Program-made: the position numbers and the translations under genes
In this document: positions 1-7,480 of the stretch, in pieces
How positions within the stretch are numbered: the first letter of the stretch is position 1
Layout: every line of letters begins with the position of its first letter
From: Krumholzibacterium sp965370495
Lineage (GTDB): Bacteria > Krumholzibacteriota > Krumholzibacteriia > Krumholzibacteriales > Krumholzibacteriaceae
Reading direction: 5' to 3'
NCBI GenBank assembly: GCA_965370495.1
Contig: CBDUUV010000046.1
Coordinates: 1 to 18,373 of the forward strand
Length of the DNA stretch: 18,373 nt
The notes under the pieces: model-generated
The model's input: only the letters and a program-made list of their open reading frames with translations
Told to the model about the DNA's origin: nothing
Database searches by the model: none

Positions 1-4
1 GATA

Positions 5-82
5 TGGTCGGGGTGGCCGGATTCGAACCGGCGACTTCCTGCTCCCAAAGCAGGCGCGCTAACCGGGCTGCGCTACACCCCG
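5..82 (-). tRNA. tRNA-Pro (anticodon TGG)
   Basis: Read on the minus strand, a full cloverleaf is visible. A 7-bp acceptor stem pairs CGGGGTG (76-82) with CACCCCG, followed by discriminator A and an encoded CCA (5-7). The anticodon stem CCTGC/GCAGG closes the loop TTTGGGA, giving anticodon TGG, and the T-loop is the usual TTCGAAT. The length is 78 nt with CCA. It lies downstream of, and on the same strand as, the glycosyltransferase ending at 229, but an AT-rich stretch upstream suggests it has its own promoter. Confidence 0.97.
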
Positions 83-96
83 ACACTGAGACCGGA

Positions 97-137
97 CTTA
101 TATATACAAAAATCCAACAGCAAATTACAGCAAATTA
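97..137 (-). promoter_or_regulatory. possible tRNA-Pro promoter with tandem decamer
   Basis: On the minus strand TATAAG (97-102) lies about 15 nt before the first tRNA base, where a -10 box is expected. No good TTGACA-like box stands at 17 bp. Instead two perfect tandem copies of the 10-mer TAATTTGCTG (118-127 and 128-137) sit where the -35 box and UP element would be. The assignment is an inference. The rest of 83-228 holds no recognisable gene. Confidence 0.35.
118..137. repeat. tandem 10-bp direct repeat
   Basis: CAGCAAATTA occurs twice head to tail (118-127, 128-137) with no mismatch, and a third CAG-like start follows at 139. The period of one helical turn upstream of a tRNA gene fits a protein-binding or UP-element-like site, but chance duplication is also possible. 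Confidence 0.55.
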
Positions 138-228
138 TCAGCTTCTCACGAACCTGGCAAGTTGCTTCCTCCCCGGGCTTTTACCATTTACCATTGGAGG
201 GGGGGAGTATGGTCAACCGCTGCCTTTC

Positions 229-1455
229 TCAACCTCCCCCCATCACTTCGTCATACAGGCTCATGATCTGCCTGTAATGGTTCTCGCCGCCATATAGTTT
301 CTCGGCTTTTTGCCGGCTGGCAGTTCCCAGACTATGTCTCAGCTCCTGGTCCGATATCAGTTTTTCCAGGCAGCCCTGCAGTTTTTCTTCATCGCCCGGA
401 GGGAAAAGCAGCCCGTTTGCGCCATCTTCCACCATCTCCGGAATACCGCCTATATCAGCAGCCACTACAGGTTTTCCCGCAGCAAGAGATTCCATTACCG
501 AGAACGGCAGGTTTTCATACCATCTCGAGGGGACGACGACGAACTGTGCTTCCTCCAGCAAACGCCGCAGCTGCTCCCCGGCAACAAACCCGAGAAACTC
601 CACCCTTGCACCCGTCTCGCCAACAAGCCTTATCAACTCCTCTTTCAAGGGCCCCTCTCCGGCAATCTTCAGAACACCTTTTTCCATCCTGGACACAGCA
701 CGGATCAACTGATCGATCCCCTTCTCATATGAAAGTCTGCCGAAATAAAGGAAGTAGTCGCTTTCCCTACCCGTATTGAATGCATCAACGTCGACGAAGT
801 TTGGAATAACCGAAATTTTCCCGGGGCTTATCTTTCCTTCGATCAGTTTTCCCTTAAGAAACCTGCTCGGAGCAACAAACCGGCTGACCCTTGACGGCAC
901 TCTCGACACCCGGTCATATATTGTTGCCATCATCGCAACAATACTTGCCGCCAGGCTCCCCTTCTTACACCTGTATCTCACAACATTCCCATACCGCCGC
1001 GGCAAACAGCGTTCGCACACTTCCCCACCCCTCAGAAAAGTCGTATTTGGACAGACGAGGCGATAATCATGCAGTGTCCAGACAACCGGGATCCCCCTTT
1101 TTTGCAGAGGCCTGATAATCGAAGTAGTCAAATGCCCGTGAATATTATGAAAATGAGCAATATCAGGATTTGTGTCCTCGATCAGTTTCTCAATCCTGCG
1201 TTTTGCTTCTTTGTTGTAAATACTCTGCGATATGACTTTTGCAGCAGACGCCACCGAAAATTCCCCCAACAGTCCCGGGAAATCTATCTCGCTTGAAAAA
1301 TAATCCGAATATTCCGACGGAAGGTTCTGAGGATGCTGCATCGCAAATGGTATGACCTTGTGCCCCTTCTCCTCCAGAAGCCTTGTCAGGTTGAACATAT
1401 AGGTCGAGTCCCCACCCCTGTAATAGTGGAATGTTTGAACCATCAGGATCCGCAT
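229..1455 (-). CDS. family-4 glycosyltransferase with Cys-rich insert
   Basis: A 408-residue GT-B-fold transferase, probably moving a sugar from a nucleotide-sugar donor onto a surface glycan or lipid-linked precursor at the cytoplasmic face of the membrane. The N-terminal GG loop (residues 14-15) and the C-terminal Glyco_trans_1 domain are clear, with YFGRLSYEKG (237-246) and the E-x7-E donor site at E314 and E322. Cysteines 135, 147, 150 and 163 form a small cluster between the two halves, seen in a subgroup of GT4 enzymes and possibly metal-binding. The ATG at 1455 has a strong SD (AAGGAG) about 7 nt upstream. Acceptor and linkage cannot be told. It is a single-gene unit facing away from the outer membrane protein gene. 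Confidence 0.93.
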   Translation of the reverse strand: MRILMVQTFHYYRGGDSTYMFNLTRLLEEKGHKVIPFAMQHPQNLPSEYSDYFSSEIDFPGLLGEFSVASAAKVISQSIYNKEAKRRIEKLIEDTNPDIAHFHNIHGHLTTSIIRPLQKRGIPVVWTLHDYRLVCPNTTFLRGGEVCERCLPRRYGNVVRYRCKKGSLAASIVAMMATIYDRVSRVPSRVSRFVAPSRFLKGKLIEGKISPGKISVIPNFVDVDAFNTGRESDYFLYFGRLSYEKGIDQLIRAVSRMEKGVLKIAGEGPLKEELIRLVGETGARVEFLGFVAGEQLRRLLEEAQFVVVPSRWYENLPFSVMESLAAGKPVVAADIGGIPEMVEDGANGLLFPPGDEEKLQGCLEKLISDQELRHSLGTASRQKAEKLYGGENHYRQIMSLYDEVMGGG

Positions 1456-1515
1456 ATATTCTCCTTTTCAGGGCTCCCGGCCGGCCCTCGGATAAATCCT
1501 CCCCCCAAGTAGCTG

Positions 1516-1544
1516 AATCTACATGAATATCCCTGTCATATCAA
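1516..1544 (-). promoter_or_regulatory. sigma70-type promoter for the GT4 gene
   Basis: On the minus strand TTGATA (1539-1544) and TAGATT (1516-1521) are separated by 17 bp. The first matches TTGACA at 5 of 6 positions and the second TATAAT at 4 of 6. The predicted start near 1509 leaves a leader of about 53 nt before the ATG at 1455. Assignment is by pattern only. Confidence 0.5.
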
Positions 1545-1568
1545 AGGAAATGAACGGTACACGCAACT

Positions 1569-1598
1569 GTCAAGCGGTATAAACAGCTTGACTATACC
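1569..1598. repeat. interlocking inverted repeats over the OMP -35 box
   Basis: Two perfect inverted repeats interleave here. GTCAAGC (1569-1575) pairs with GCTTGAC (1586-1592), and GGTATA (1576-1581) pairs with TATACC (1593-1598). The right arms contain and follow the TTGACT -35 box (1588-1593) of the plus-strand promoter. A dimeric regulator could bind either symmetry axis and block polymerase. The operator role is an inference. Confidence 0.5.
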
Positions 1599-1616
1599 CT
1601 TTATGTTTATTATACA
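1588..1616 (+). promoter_or_regulatory. sigma70-type promoter for the outer membrane protein
   Basis: TTGACT (1588-1593) and TATACA (1611-1616) are spaced by exactly 17 bp, each one base off consensus. The predicted start near 1623 gives a leader of about 42 nt containing the GGAGG ribosome site at 1654-1658. This is one of the strongest promoter matches in the window. Confidence 0.75.
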
Positions 1617-1664
1617 AAATGTATATGCTTATAACAGTTATGATGCTCTAAACGGAGGAAGATA

Positions 1665-2255
1665 TTGAAAGCAAAAAACTTTATTTCGGGAGTTTCGCTT
1701 TTTCTGCTTCTCTGCCTGGCAGCTACTGGCACAGCATATGGCCAGGCAAATTCGAACAAGGCAGTTTTTCATTTTGGCGGCGCTTATAGCTCTTCCATTC
1801 ATAAAGACCTGGGCACCGGATTTTTCGGTATCGATCTTTATACCGGCAAAATGTTTACCAACACTCTGTGCCTTGGATTTGCAACCGGTTATGATATCAT
1901 TCACAATCAGAATTTTGATACCGGCAATGAGACTTTCAAGGACATGCTCGGTGTAATCCCATTTACCATCAAGGCCAAGTATTACTTCACATTCACACAA
2001 ATGGTACAGGCCTACGTATCGGCTGGCAGTGGAGTGTACAGAGTGCTTCCATCTTTCCAGGAAAGCGAATCACTGGCCACAGTCAGAACAGCGGCAAATT
2101 GTCCTGGAATCTCGATCGGCCTCGGCCTCGATTACTGGTTCCTTCTTACGACAGGCATAGGATTCGAAGTCGAATACCACATGTTCAGAGTTCCAGAAGG
2201 GGATGATATCGGTTACTGGCAGGCCAGGGTAAACTATTCACTTATCAAGTTCTGA
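1665..2255 (+). CDS. small outer membrane beta-barrel protein
   Basis: A 196-residue exported protein and the only plus-strand protein gene. A signal peptide is clear: a Lys-rich start, a Leu-rich core (residues 11-18), and a likely cleavage after AYG (24-26). The mature part alternates polar and hydrophobic residues, is rich in Gly, Tyr and Phe (e.g. FHFGGAYSSS, YYFTFTQ, IGFEVEYHMF), and ends in Phe, the usual insertion signal of outer membrane barrels. The size fits an eight-stranded barrel such as the OmpW/OmpA-N class, but no family signature is certain. The start is TTG at 1665, supported by GGAGG six bases upstream and the signal peptide directly after it. It is a one-gene unit with its own promoter and terminator. 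A role in ligand binding or membrane stability is unknown. Confidence 0.85.
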   Translation: MKAKNFISGVSLFLLLCLAATGTAYGQANSNKAVFHFGGAYSSSIHKDLGTGFFGIDLYTGKMFTNTLCLGFATGYDIIHNQNFDTGNETFKDMLGVIPFTIKAKYYFTFTQMVQAYVSAGSGVYRVLPSFQESESLATVRTAANCPGISIGLGLDYWFLLTTGIGFEVEYHMFRVPEGDDIGYWQARVNYSLIKF

Positions 2256-2282
2256 TCAAGGGCACACCGGATGGATAATCGG

Positions 2283-2312
2283 ATCCCCGCGCATCGTGCG
2301 GGGATTTTTTTT
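2283..2312 (+). terminator. Rho-independent terminator of the OMP gene
   Basis: A perfect 8-bp stem ATCCCCGC (2283-2290)/GCGGGGAT (2298-2305) closes a 7-nt loop and runs into eight T residues (2305-2312), 28 nt after the stop codon. There is no matching T-tract on the other side, so it acts mainly on plus-strand transcripts. Confidence 0.93.
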
Positions 2313-2349
2313 AACGACACAACAAAAGGACCTCAAATACCCCCCCCTG

Positions 2350-3456
2350 TTACTTCACTGTATCACCGGCCATCTGCAGATACAGATCATGATACTGCTG
2401 CGCGATAGCTTTCCAGCTGTGATCCGCTCTTACTTTTTCCATGGCCTTCCGGCCAATTCGCTCAGCCTCTTCCGGATGCAGAAGAAGATACTCGAGTTTT
2501 TCAGCAAGATCGGCTGAGTCCGATACTTTGAACGAAAATCCTATACCCGCCGCGACCACCTCGTTCTCGGGAATATCGCTATAGATTGTCGGTACCCCGA
2601 AAGATAGCCCTTCCAGCAAAGCTATCGACATCGCCTCATATTCAGATGGAAAGACAAAGATTCTCGCATGGGCATACAGTACAAAATATTCGTCACCGGT
2701 CAGAAAACCTGTAAATATCACGCCGTCCGGTTTGTCCGCTTTGAGTTCTTCGAAATAGGCCTTGTCTGTCGCCTTCCCCCCACCCGCAATGACCAGGGGG
2801 ATATCCGTACCCAGCTTCCTGTACGCATCGAGAAGCGTCGTCAAACCCTTGGTCCGCTCTATCCTCCCGGCCGAACAAAAGAAAAACCCGGAAGGCTTCA
2901 GCCCCCACTTTTCCAGAAAACCAACCGCCGGTTTTTCCATTATATTGATACCATTGGGCACATACAGAACATCGCTCTGGTACCGCAGATTATAATAGTC
3001 GGCAAGCGGCTTGGACACGGATGTCTTTATCTTCGGAATCTTGATAAAAAATCTTTCAGCCAGCCTTGACAGATGTTTCGGCATCAACCCCCATTTTTTT
3101 CTGATATACGCCTGTCCGTGAGATGTCGCTATCACTCCGTATCTCGATCGTGGAAGCCATGCCAGCAGGCATGGATCCGCGCTGTGAATATGTACGATAT
3201 CATAACCTTCCCTGATCGTATCAAGCGAGGCCTTCCACATATGCGAGATCATCTCAAGAGATTTTTTTGCACCCATTCCCCCTACCGCTATCACACGGGC
3301 CCCGTTATAATCCTCCGAACCCGAACAATACGAATCATATCCATATACCGTGATATCATGTCCCAGAGCTGTAAGATGTGGAAGAAGGGAATCGACAACT
3401 ACCTCCACACCATGGTATCCCGGCACTCCCTTAATCCCGAGAATAGCAATTTTCAT
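2350..3456 (-). CDS. family-4 glycosyltransferase
   Basis: A 368-residue GT-B glycosyltransferase. The N-terminus MKIAILGIKGVPGYHGVE resembles the donor-loop variant found in rhamnosyl-/DUF1972-type GT4 enzymes, where the loop reads GIPA-YGGFE. The C-terminal half has AGRIERTKG (196-204) and the E-x7-E pair E274/E282 inside SEYEAMSIALLEGLSFG. It has no membrane segment and should act in the cytoplasm on a lipid-linked or capsular glycan. The ATG at 3456 follows GGAG by about 8 nt. The gene begins 18 nt after the radical SAM gene stops, so the two are very probably co-transcribed. The exact sugar is not predictable. A run of seven C residues lies just past its stop codon. Confidence 0.92.
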   Translation of the reverse strand: MKIAILGIKGVPGYHGVEVVVDSLLPHLTALGHDITVYGYDSYCSGSEDYNGARVIAVGGMGAKKSLEMISHMWKASLDTIREGYDIVHIHSADPCLLAWLPRSRYGVIATSHGQAYIRKKWGLMPKHLSRLAERFFIKIPKIKTSVSKPLADYYNLRYQSDVLYVPNGINIMEKPAVGFLEKWGLKPSGFFFCSAGRIERTKGLTTLLDAYRKLGTDIPLVIAGGGKATDKAYFEELKADKPDGVIFTGFLTGDEYFVLYAHARIFVFPSEYEAMSIALLEGLSFGVPTIYSDIPENEVVAAGIGFSFKVSDSADLAEKLEYLLLHPEEAERIGRKAMEKVRADHSWKAIAQQYHDLYLQMAGDTVK

Positions 3457-3474
3457 CAGGTTGACTCCAGTGAT

Positions 3475-4479
3475 TTAATCCAGGCAAACTGATTTGCCCT
3501 GCATCACTCTCAACTTGTTCTTCAGGACCCAGAGCACCGGTTTGAACGGATTTTTCCTCATAGCCGGCACAGCGGTACCGGTCATCCAGCATCTGCGGCT
3601 GCAGGAGGCAACACGCTTCCTGACCTGCTCAGCCTGTTCACTGTTCCAGATCTCCTCGAAGGATTGCGTTACGAGATCACCCATCACCCATGGTTCCACG
3701 GAACCGTTGCAGGCCAGTATTCGCCCCCACGGATCGAGAAAAAATGTATCTGTCCCTGCGGCACATGGTATGGGGCGATCCTTTCCCTGAACATGCCCGA
3801 GAAGGCCGAGATTGAGATAAGCCCTGAACCAGTCCTTGACCTTTTTCTTCAGGCCCGTTCTTGGAGAAGACAGCAGGGCCTCGATAAACCTGGTCATAGC
3901 CTCTTCAACTTCATCTTTGTTATCTATACTGTTGTCTTCTTTGAAGAAATAGAACGAATTATGAACAACGGCATTGGCAAATTCAACTCCCATGGAGGCC
4001 ACAAGAGTATAGAGATCCAGAAGGTCCCGGCAGTTGTCGCCCGATATCGTCATCGCAAAACCAATGTCCTTCACCCCCATTTTCTTGAGGCGGAGTATCG
4101 TCCTTAGCGCCCTGTCGAAACCGTCCTCAATTCCACGCATCCTGTCGTTCAGGGCAGGAAGTCCCTCGACACTCACACGTATGGTGATGTCGGAAAAATC
4201 TTTCGCGATATCTATTATCCTGTCATAGAAAAAACCGTTTGTGCTGATCTCCAGCCTTTCTGATTTCGTGTCGAGGATCTCCACTATACGGCGTATATCC
4301 TTGCGAAGCATCGGCTCACCACCGGTGATATTCAACCGCTGCATCCCGCCCGGTATTTTTTTCAGTATCTCGGGATCAAATTCTTCAGAAGATTTGCTGG
4401 GATTCTGCCAGGCACCGCACATCCGGCATCTTGCATTACACCTGTAGGTTGTGATCACTGCACATTCCATATCGGCCAT
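3475..4479 (-). CDS. radical SAM protein with SPASM-like C-terminus
   Basis: A 334-residue radical SAM enzyme that should cleave S-adenosylmethionine to a 5'-deoxyadenosyl radical. The [4Fe-4S] motif C-x3-C-x2-C is C14, C18, C21, and the SAM-binding GGEP is at 53-56. The C-terminal part carries C239, C257, C293 and C297 around the typical phrase GDLVTQSFEEIWNS, as in proteins with an auxiliary cluster of the SPASM/twitch type. The substrate is unknown. No small precursor peptide was found beside it, so a peptide-modifying role is not supported; its glycosyltransferase neighbour suggests a sugar- or lipid-linked role, but only by position. The ATG at 4479 follows CGGAG and AGGG. A second ATG at 4470 is possible. 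The upstream 200 bp are a structured leader. Confidence 0.9.
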   Translation of the reverse strand: MADMECAVITTYRCNARCRMCGAWQNPSKSSEEFDPEILKKIPGGMQRLNITGGEPMLRKDIRRIVEILDTKSERLEISTNGFFYDRIIDIAKDFSDITIRVSVEGLPALNDRMRGIEDGFDRALRTILRLKKMGVKDIGFAMTISGDNCRDLLDLYTLVASMGVEFANAVVHNSFYFFKEDNSIDNKDEVEEAMTRFIEALLSSPRTGLKKKVKDWFRAYLNLGLLGHVQGKDRPIPCAAGTDTFFLDPWGRILACNGSVEPWVMGDLVTQSFEEIWNSEQAEQVRKRVASCSRRCWMTGTAVPAMRKNPFKPVLWVLKNKLRVMQGKSVCLD

Positions 4480-4489
4480 CCCTATTACT

Positions 4490-4506
4490 CCGGGAACTTT
4501 TCCCGG
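4490..4506 (-). promoter_or_regulatory. leader hairpin touching the ribosome site
   Basis: A 7-bp perfect stem, CCGGGAA (4490-4496) with TTCCCGG (4500-4506), closes a 3-nt loop in the RNA just before the radical SAM start codon. Its 3' arm on the transcript ends in CCCGG, running into the CGGAG ribosome-binding sequence. Folding would partly mask that site. There is no T-run, so it is not a terminator. Confidence 0.45.
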
Positions 4507-4525
4507 GACAGAGTATCAATTATCA

Positions 4526-4559
4526 GCCTGCCGGAGCTGTAAATTACATCCGCGCAGGC
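4526..4559 (-). repeat. long imperfect inverted repeat in the radical SAM leader
   Basis: GCCTGC plus CGGA (4526-4535) pair with TCCG plus GCAGGC (4549-4559) with a single bulged base. Inside, TGTAA (4538-4542) pairs with TTACA (4544-4548). The whole 34-nt element can fold into one long rod. No T-run follows on the minus strand, so it is more likely a structured 5' leader or protein site than a terminator. Confidence 0.6.
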
Positions 4560-4614
4560 ATATTATCAAACACGTTTATAACAAACCTGCCCGGCTGAAA
4601 CCCAGCAATATTTA

Positions 4615-4631
4615 TGACAATCCGGTTGTCA
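4615..4631 (-). terminator. weak hairpin after the ABC permease gene
   Basis: TGACAA (4615-4620) and TTGTCA (4626-4631) form a perfect 6-bp stem with a 5-nt loop, starting 46 nt past the permease stop. The following minus-strand sequence is only AT-rich, with no T-run, so termination would be inefficient or absent. It is the only terminator-like candidate between the permease and radical SAM genes. Confidence 0.3.
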
Positions 4632-4676
4632 GGCACCCTTCATTCATTTGTCGCCCTACATAATATTCCTCGATCG

Positions 4677-5945
4677 TCAAACCTTCTTCATCCATTTGAT
4701 GATCTCACGAATATCAGGACGCTTACCATACATCAGTATTCCTATACGGAATATCTTTGCGGACAGCAGGGCAGCGATGTAAATGCTGCTCAGCATGATG
4801 AGAATACTCAATATTATCTGCCACACCGGAGGCATAAGGATGTTGATGCGCATGAACATCACGATCGGTGTAAAGAACGGTATCAGGCTGAGCACTGTCG
4901 CAAACGTCCCGTCCGGATTCTGTATAATCATCATCGGAACGATAATGGTAAATACAAGGCACAACACGATCGGTTGCTGAAGCGACTGGGCTTCCTGATC
5001 GGTATTGCATACCGATCCCACCCCCGCAAACATAGTCGCATAGAAAAAGAATCCCAGAAGGTAATAAACAACGAAATAGATCAGCGTAACAGCAGAGAGG
5101 CTTCCAGCTATCTCCGCCACCGGTCCACCCATACTGAGCCCGTATAGAGCGAGCAGCATTCCGCAGATGACCCAGACCAGGTACTGCGTCAATCCAACCG
5201 CCCCGATACCCAGGATTTTGCCGAGCAGCAGGTCTATCGGCCTGAGAGAAGAAAGCATCACTTCTATAACCCTGCTGTTCTTCTCCTCGATCACGCCCCT
5301 CTGTACAACAATCCCCCACATCAGTATGGACATATAGAGCATCATGATGAAAACCATTGTGGACATGAATATGGCGTCAAAACCCTTTCCCTCTTTTTCC
5401 TCACCTTCCTTGACCTGTATCATCTCTACCCTGATATTTCTGACAAGGTTGCTCACCACATCGTAATCCAGCCCTTTGTCCTTAAGCCTTTCGCTGATTA
5501 CGACATTATCCATGGCCCCTTCGAACCTCTCCATCGTCTTCAGGTTCCCGATCCTCTTTCCATAAAATGTTGCTTTGCTCTCCTCCATAATATTTTCCGG
5601 CAGAATGAAATATCCATCGATAATATCGGTTTCAACTTCCATATTCAGGTTTCGCTTGACCCTGTCCAGTTCCAGCCCGCTCGATTTCACTTCCCTCAAT
5701 TCATATTTCATCGTTCCATCAGAAAGGGTGTCGGTCAGAGCGGTCTCAAGTTTTTCGAATATCACGCCCGTCATATCTATGATCGCGATTTTCACCTGCG
5801 TTTCAGGTGTAAAACGCATGAATAACAACGGCGCAAATATTATCCCGCCCATCAGGACCGGCCCAAGGATCGTACCGATGAGGAAACTCTTTTTCTTGAC
5901 CCTTTCCAGGTATTCTCTTTTGACTACTTTAAACATCTTCTTCAT
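4677..5945 (-). CDS. ABC-2 type exporter permease (NatB/YhaP-like)
   Basis: A 422-residue membrane subunit of an ABC exporter. The layout is one N-terminal membrane helix (about 20-43), a 150-residue outside domain (about 48-190) and a block of about five more helices (191-213, 244-270, 283-308, 325-342, 375-397), matching NatB-like proteins. The phrase IPFFTPIVMFMRI (355-367) is characteristic of this group. Relatives export sodium ions or other compounds, but the substrate here is unknown. I chose ATG at 5945 because GGGAGGTG lies 8 nt upstream; the GTG at 5954 lies inside that site. It overlaps the ATPase gene by 17 bp, so translation is probably coupled. It ends the housekeeping run. Confidence 0.92.
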   Translation of the reverse strand: MKKMFKVVKREYLERVKKKSFLIGTILGPVLMGGIIFAPLLFMRFTPETQVKIAIIDMTGVIFEKLETALTDTLSDGTMKYELREVKSSGLELDRVKRNLNMEVETDIIDGYFILPENIMEESKATFYGKRIGNLKTMERFEGAMDNVVISERLKDKGLDYDVVSNLVRNIRVEMIQVKEGEEKEGKGFDAIFMSTMVFIMMLYMSILMWGIVVQRGVIEEKNSRVIEVMLSSLRPIDLLLGKILGIGAVGLTQYLVWVICGMLLALYGLSMGGPVAEIAGSLSAVTLIYFVVYYLLGFFFYATMFAGVGSVCNTDQEAQSLQQPIVLCLVFTIIVPMMIIQNPDGTFATVLSLIPFFTPIVMFMRINILMPPVWQIILSILIMLSSIYIAALLSAKIFRIGILMYGKRPDIREIIKWMKKV

Positions 5946-6846
5946 CGATCTCACCTCCCTCGTCCCTGACTTTTTTTATGAAAATATCGTGCAGCGACAT
6001 CTCCCCTATCTCGAACCTGTCAACCCGGCCATTTTCAATGGCAAATCCGAGTATACGGTTCGGGTCGGCTCCTTCTTTCAATGTTATCGAAAGATCCTGC
6101 CCGAATTCGCTGATCCCCACTACATCCTGGTGGCCTTCCAGAACCCTGTTGTCTCCCGAAAATCTCAACGATATGACATTTTTGCTGAAATCCATCTTGA
6201 TATCGCTTAATTTTCCCTCGAGGACCTTTTTGCCCTTGTTGATGAGACAGATCCTTTCACACAGTTTTTCCACCTGCTCCATCAGGTGCGTGGAGAGAAC
6301 TATTGTCTTCCCCTCGTTTTTCATGCCGATGATTACGTCTTTCAGGGTCTGCGTGTTGATCGGGTCAAGTCCTGAAAAAGGTTCATCGAGTATAACGAGT
6401 TGCGGGTCGTGCAGCACTGCCGATATAAACTGTATCTTCTGCTGCATCCCTTTTGAAAGGGATTCGACAGTCTTATCGCCCCAGTCAGCAAGCTCGACCC
6501 GTTCGAGCCATTCACTTGCCTTCCTTCTGGCGTCCGTTTTCGAAATACCCTTGATCTCGCCCAGAAAGATGAGGTGCTCGAGGACCTTCATCTTCTTGTA
6601 CATCCCGCGCTCTTCGGGAAGATATCCGATCTTTTCTTTCGTTTTTTCATTGAGCGGAGCGTCAAAGATATTTATCGAACCTTTATCCGGCTGGAGGATG
6701 TTCATCACCATCCTGATCATAGTTGTTTTGCCGGCACCGTTCGGGCCAAGGAGCCCATAGATACCTCCTGACTCGATCACGAGCGAAAGATCATCCACGG
6801 CAGTATGCCCATTAAATCTCTTTGTCACATTCTCGATGGAAAGCAA
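5929..6846 (-). CDS. ABC exporter ATP-binding protein (NatA-like)
   Basis: A 305-residue ATPase partner of the following permease. Walker A is GPNGAGKTT (34-42), the signature is LSKGMQQ (130-136), Walker B LVILDEP (150-156), the D-loop SGLD (158-161), and the switch His is H187. Where most ABC ATPases have the Q-loop glutamine, this one reads YLPEERGMY, a NatA-group feature. Residues past about 215 form the extra C-terminal domain of this group. The start is TTG at 6846, with AAGGA about 10 nt upstream; no ATG fits the conserved N-terminus. The gene begins 28 nt after rdgB and overlaps the permease start. Function is ATP-driven export of an unknown compound. Confidence 0.95.
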   Translation of the reverse strand: MLSIENVTKRFNGHTAVDDLSLVIESGGIYGLLGPNGAGKTTMIRMVMNILQPDKGSINIFDAPLNEKTKEKIGYLPEERGMYKKMKVLEHLIFLGEIKGISKTDARRKASEWLERVELADWGDKTVESLSKGMQQKIQFISAVLHDPQLVILDEPFSGLDPINTQTLKDVIIGMKNEGKTIVLSTHLMEQVEKLCERICLINKGKKVLEGKLSDIKMDFSKNVISLRFSGDNRVLEGHQDVVGISEFGQDLSITLKEGADPNRILGFAIENGRVDRFEIGEMSLHDIFIKKVRDEGGEIDEEDV

Positions 6847-6874
6847 TATTCACGTTTCCTTTCTTCCGGGATGG

Positions 6875-7480
6875 CTACAGCTTACTCTGCAGCAACCCTT
6901 TCATCTCGACCAGTGCCCTGTACCTGTGGCTTATACTGTTTTTCCGGCTGATATCCATCTCGGCAGCCGTCATCCCTTCTTCCGGAACAAAAAACACAGG
7001 ATCATACCCGAATCCATTGTCGCCTGACGGCCGTTCAGCGATCCTTCCTTCAAAAATACCCTCAGTCACAAAAGCGCCGTCCTTTTCGCCAGGTACAGGA
7101 TAAAGTACCATAACGCACCTGAACCTCGCACTTCTTTCATTTTCATCTTTTCCCTTGAGACCATCGAGCAGAAACATACCCCTTTCCGCATCGCTTAATC
7201 CCTCCCCGCCATAACGGGCAGACATTATTCCGGGCGCTCCACCAAGGGCATCGACCTCGATGCCCGAATCATCGGCCAGAGCAGGCAATCCTGTTGCCGC
7301 GTGTACGGCTTTTGCCTTGATCATGGCGTTTTCAAGAAAGGTCTTGCCGTTTTCTACCGGTTCGGGGAATGGAGGAAACTCATCCAGGGCGGCAAGCTCT
7401 ATACCCGTGTTGGAAAGAATCTCTCGAATTTCCCTTATCTTACCCCTGTTACTGGTGCCAAGTACTATTCTCAGGACCAT
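6875..7480 (-). CDS. rdgB: XTP/dITP diphosphatase (RdgB/HAM1 family)
   Basis: A 201-residue cytoplasmic pyrophosphatase that hydrolyses deaminated nucleotides such as dITP, dXTP and XTP to monophosphates, keeping them out of DNA and RNA. Family landmarks are all present: TSNRGK (9-14), FLENA (48-52), the catalytic acids in ALADDSG (67-73), GDNGFGYDP (153-161) and NSISHR (181-186). The length is normal. The ATG at 7480 lies within the end of rph, which stops at 7471, giving a 10-bp overlap and likely translational coupling; AGGT stands close upstream. Pairing with rph is common in bacteria. Confidence 0.97.
   Translation of the reverse strand: MVLRIVLGTSNRGKIREIREILSNTGIELAALDEFPPFPEPVENGKTFLENAMIKAKAVHAATGLPALADDSGIEVDALGGAPGIMSARYGGEGLSDAERGMFLLDGLKGKDENERSARFRCVMVLYPVPGEKDGAFVTEGIFEGRIAERPSGDNGFGYDPVFFVPEEGMTAAEMDISRKNSISHRYRALVEMKGLLQSKL

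Noticed and set aside
5..82. tRNA-Pro as an integration site for a mobile island with the glycosyltransferases
   Set aside because: No integrase, no repeated tRNA 3' end in the window, and the glycan genes lie on the 5' side of the tRNA.
4..297. Plus-strand reading frame beginning VGVAGFEPATS
   Set aside because: It is the antisense of the tRNA-Pro gene plus downstream non-coding DNA; the VAGFEPATS phrase is a well-known artefact of reading tRNA genes backwards.
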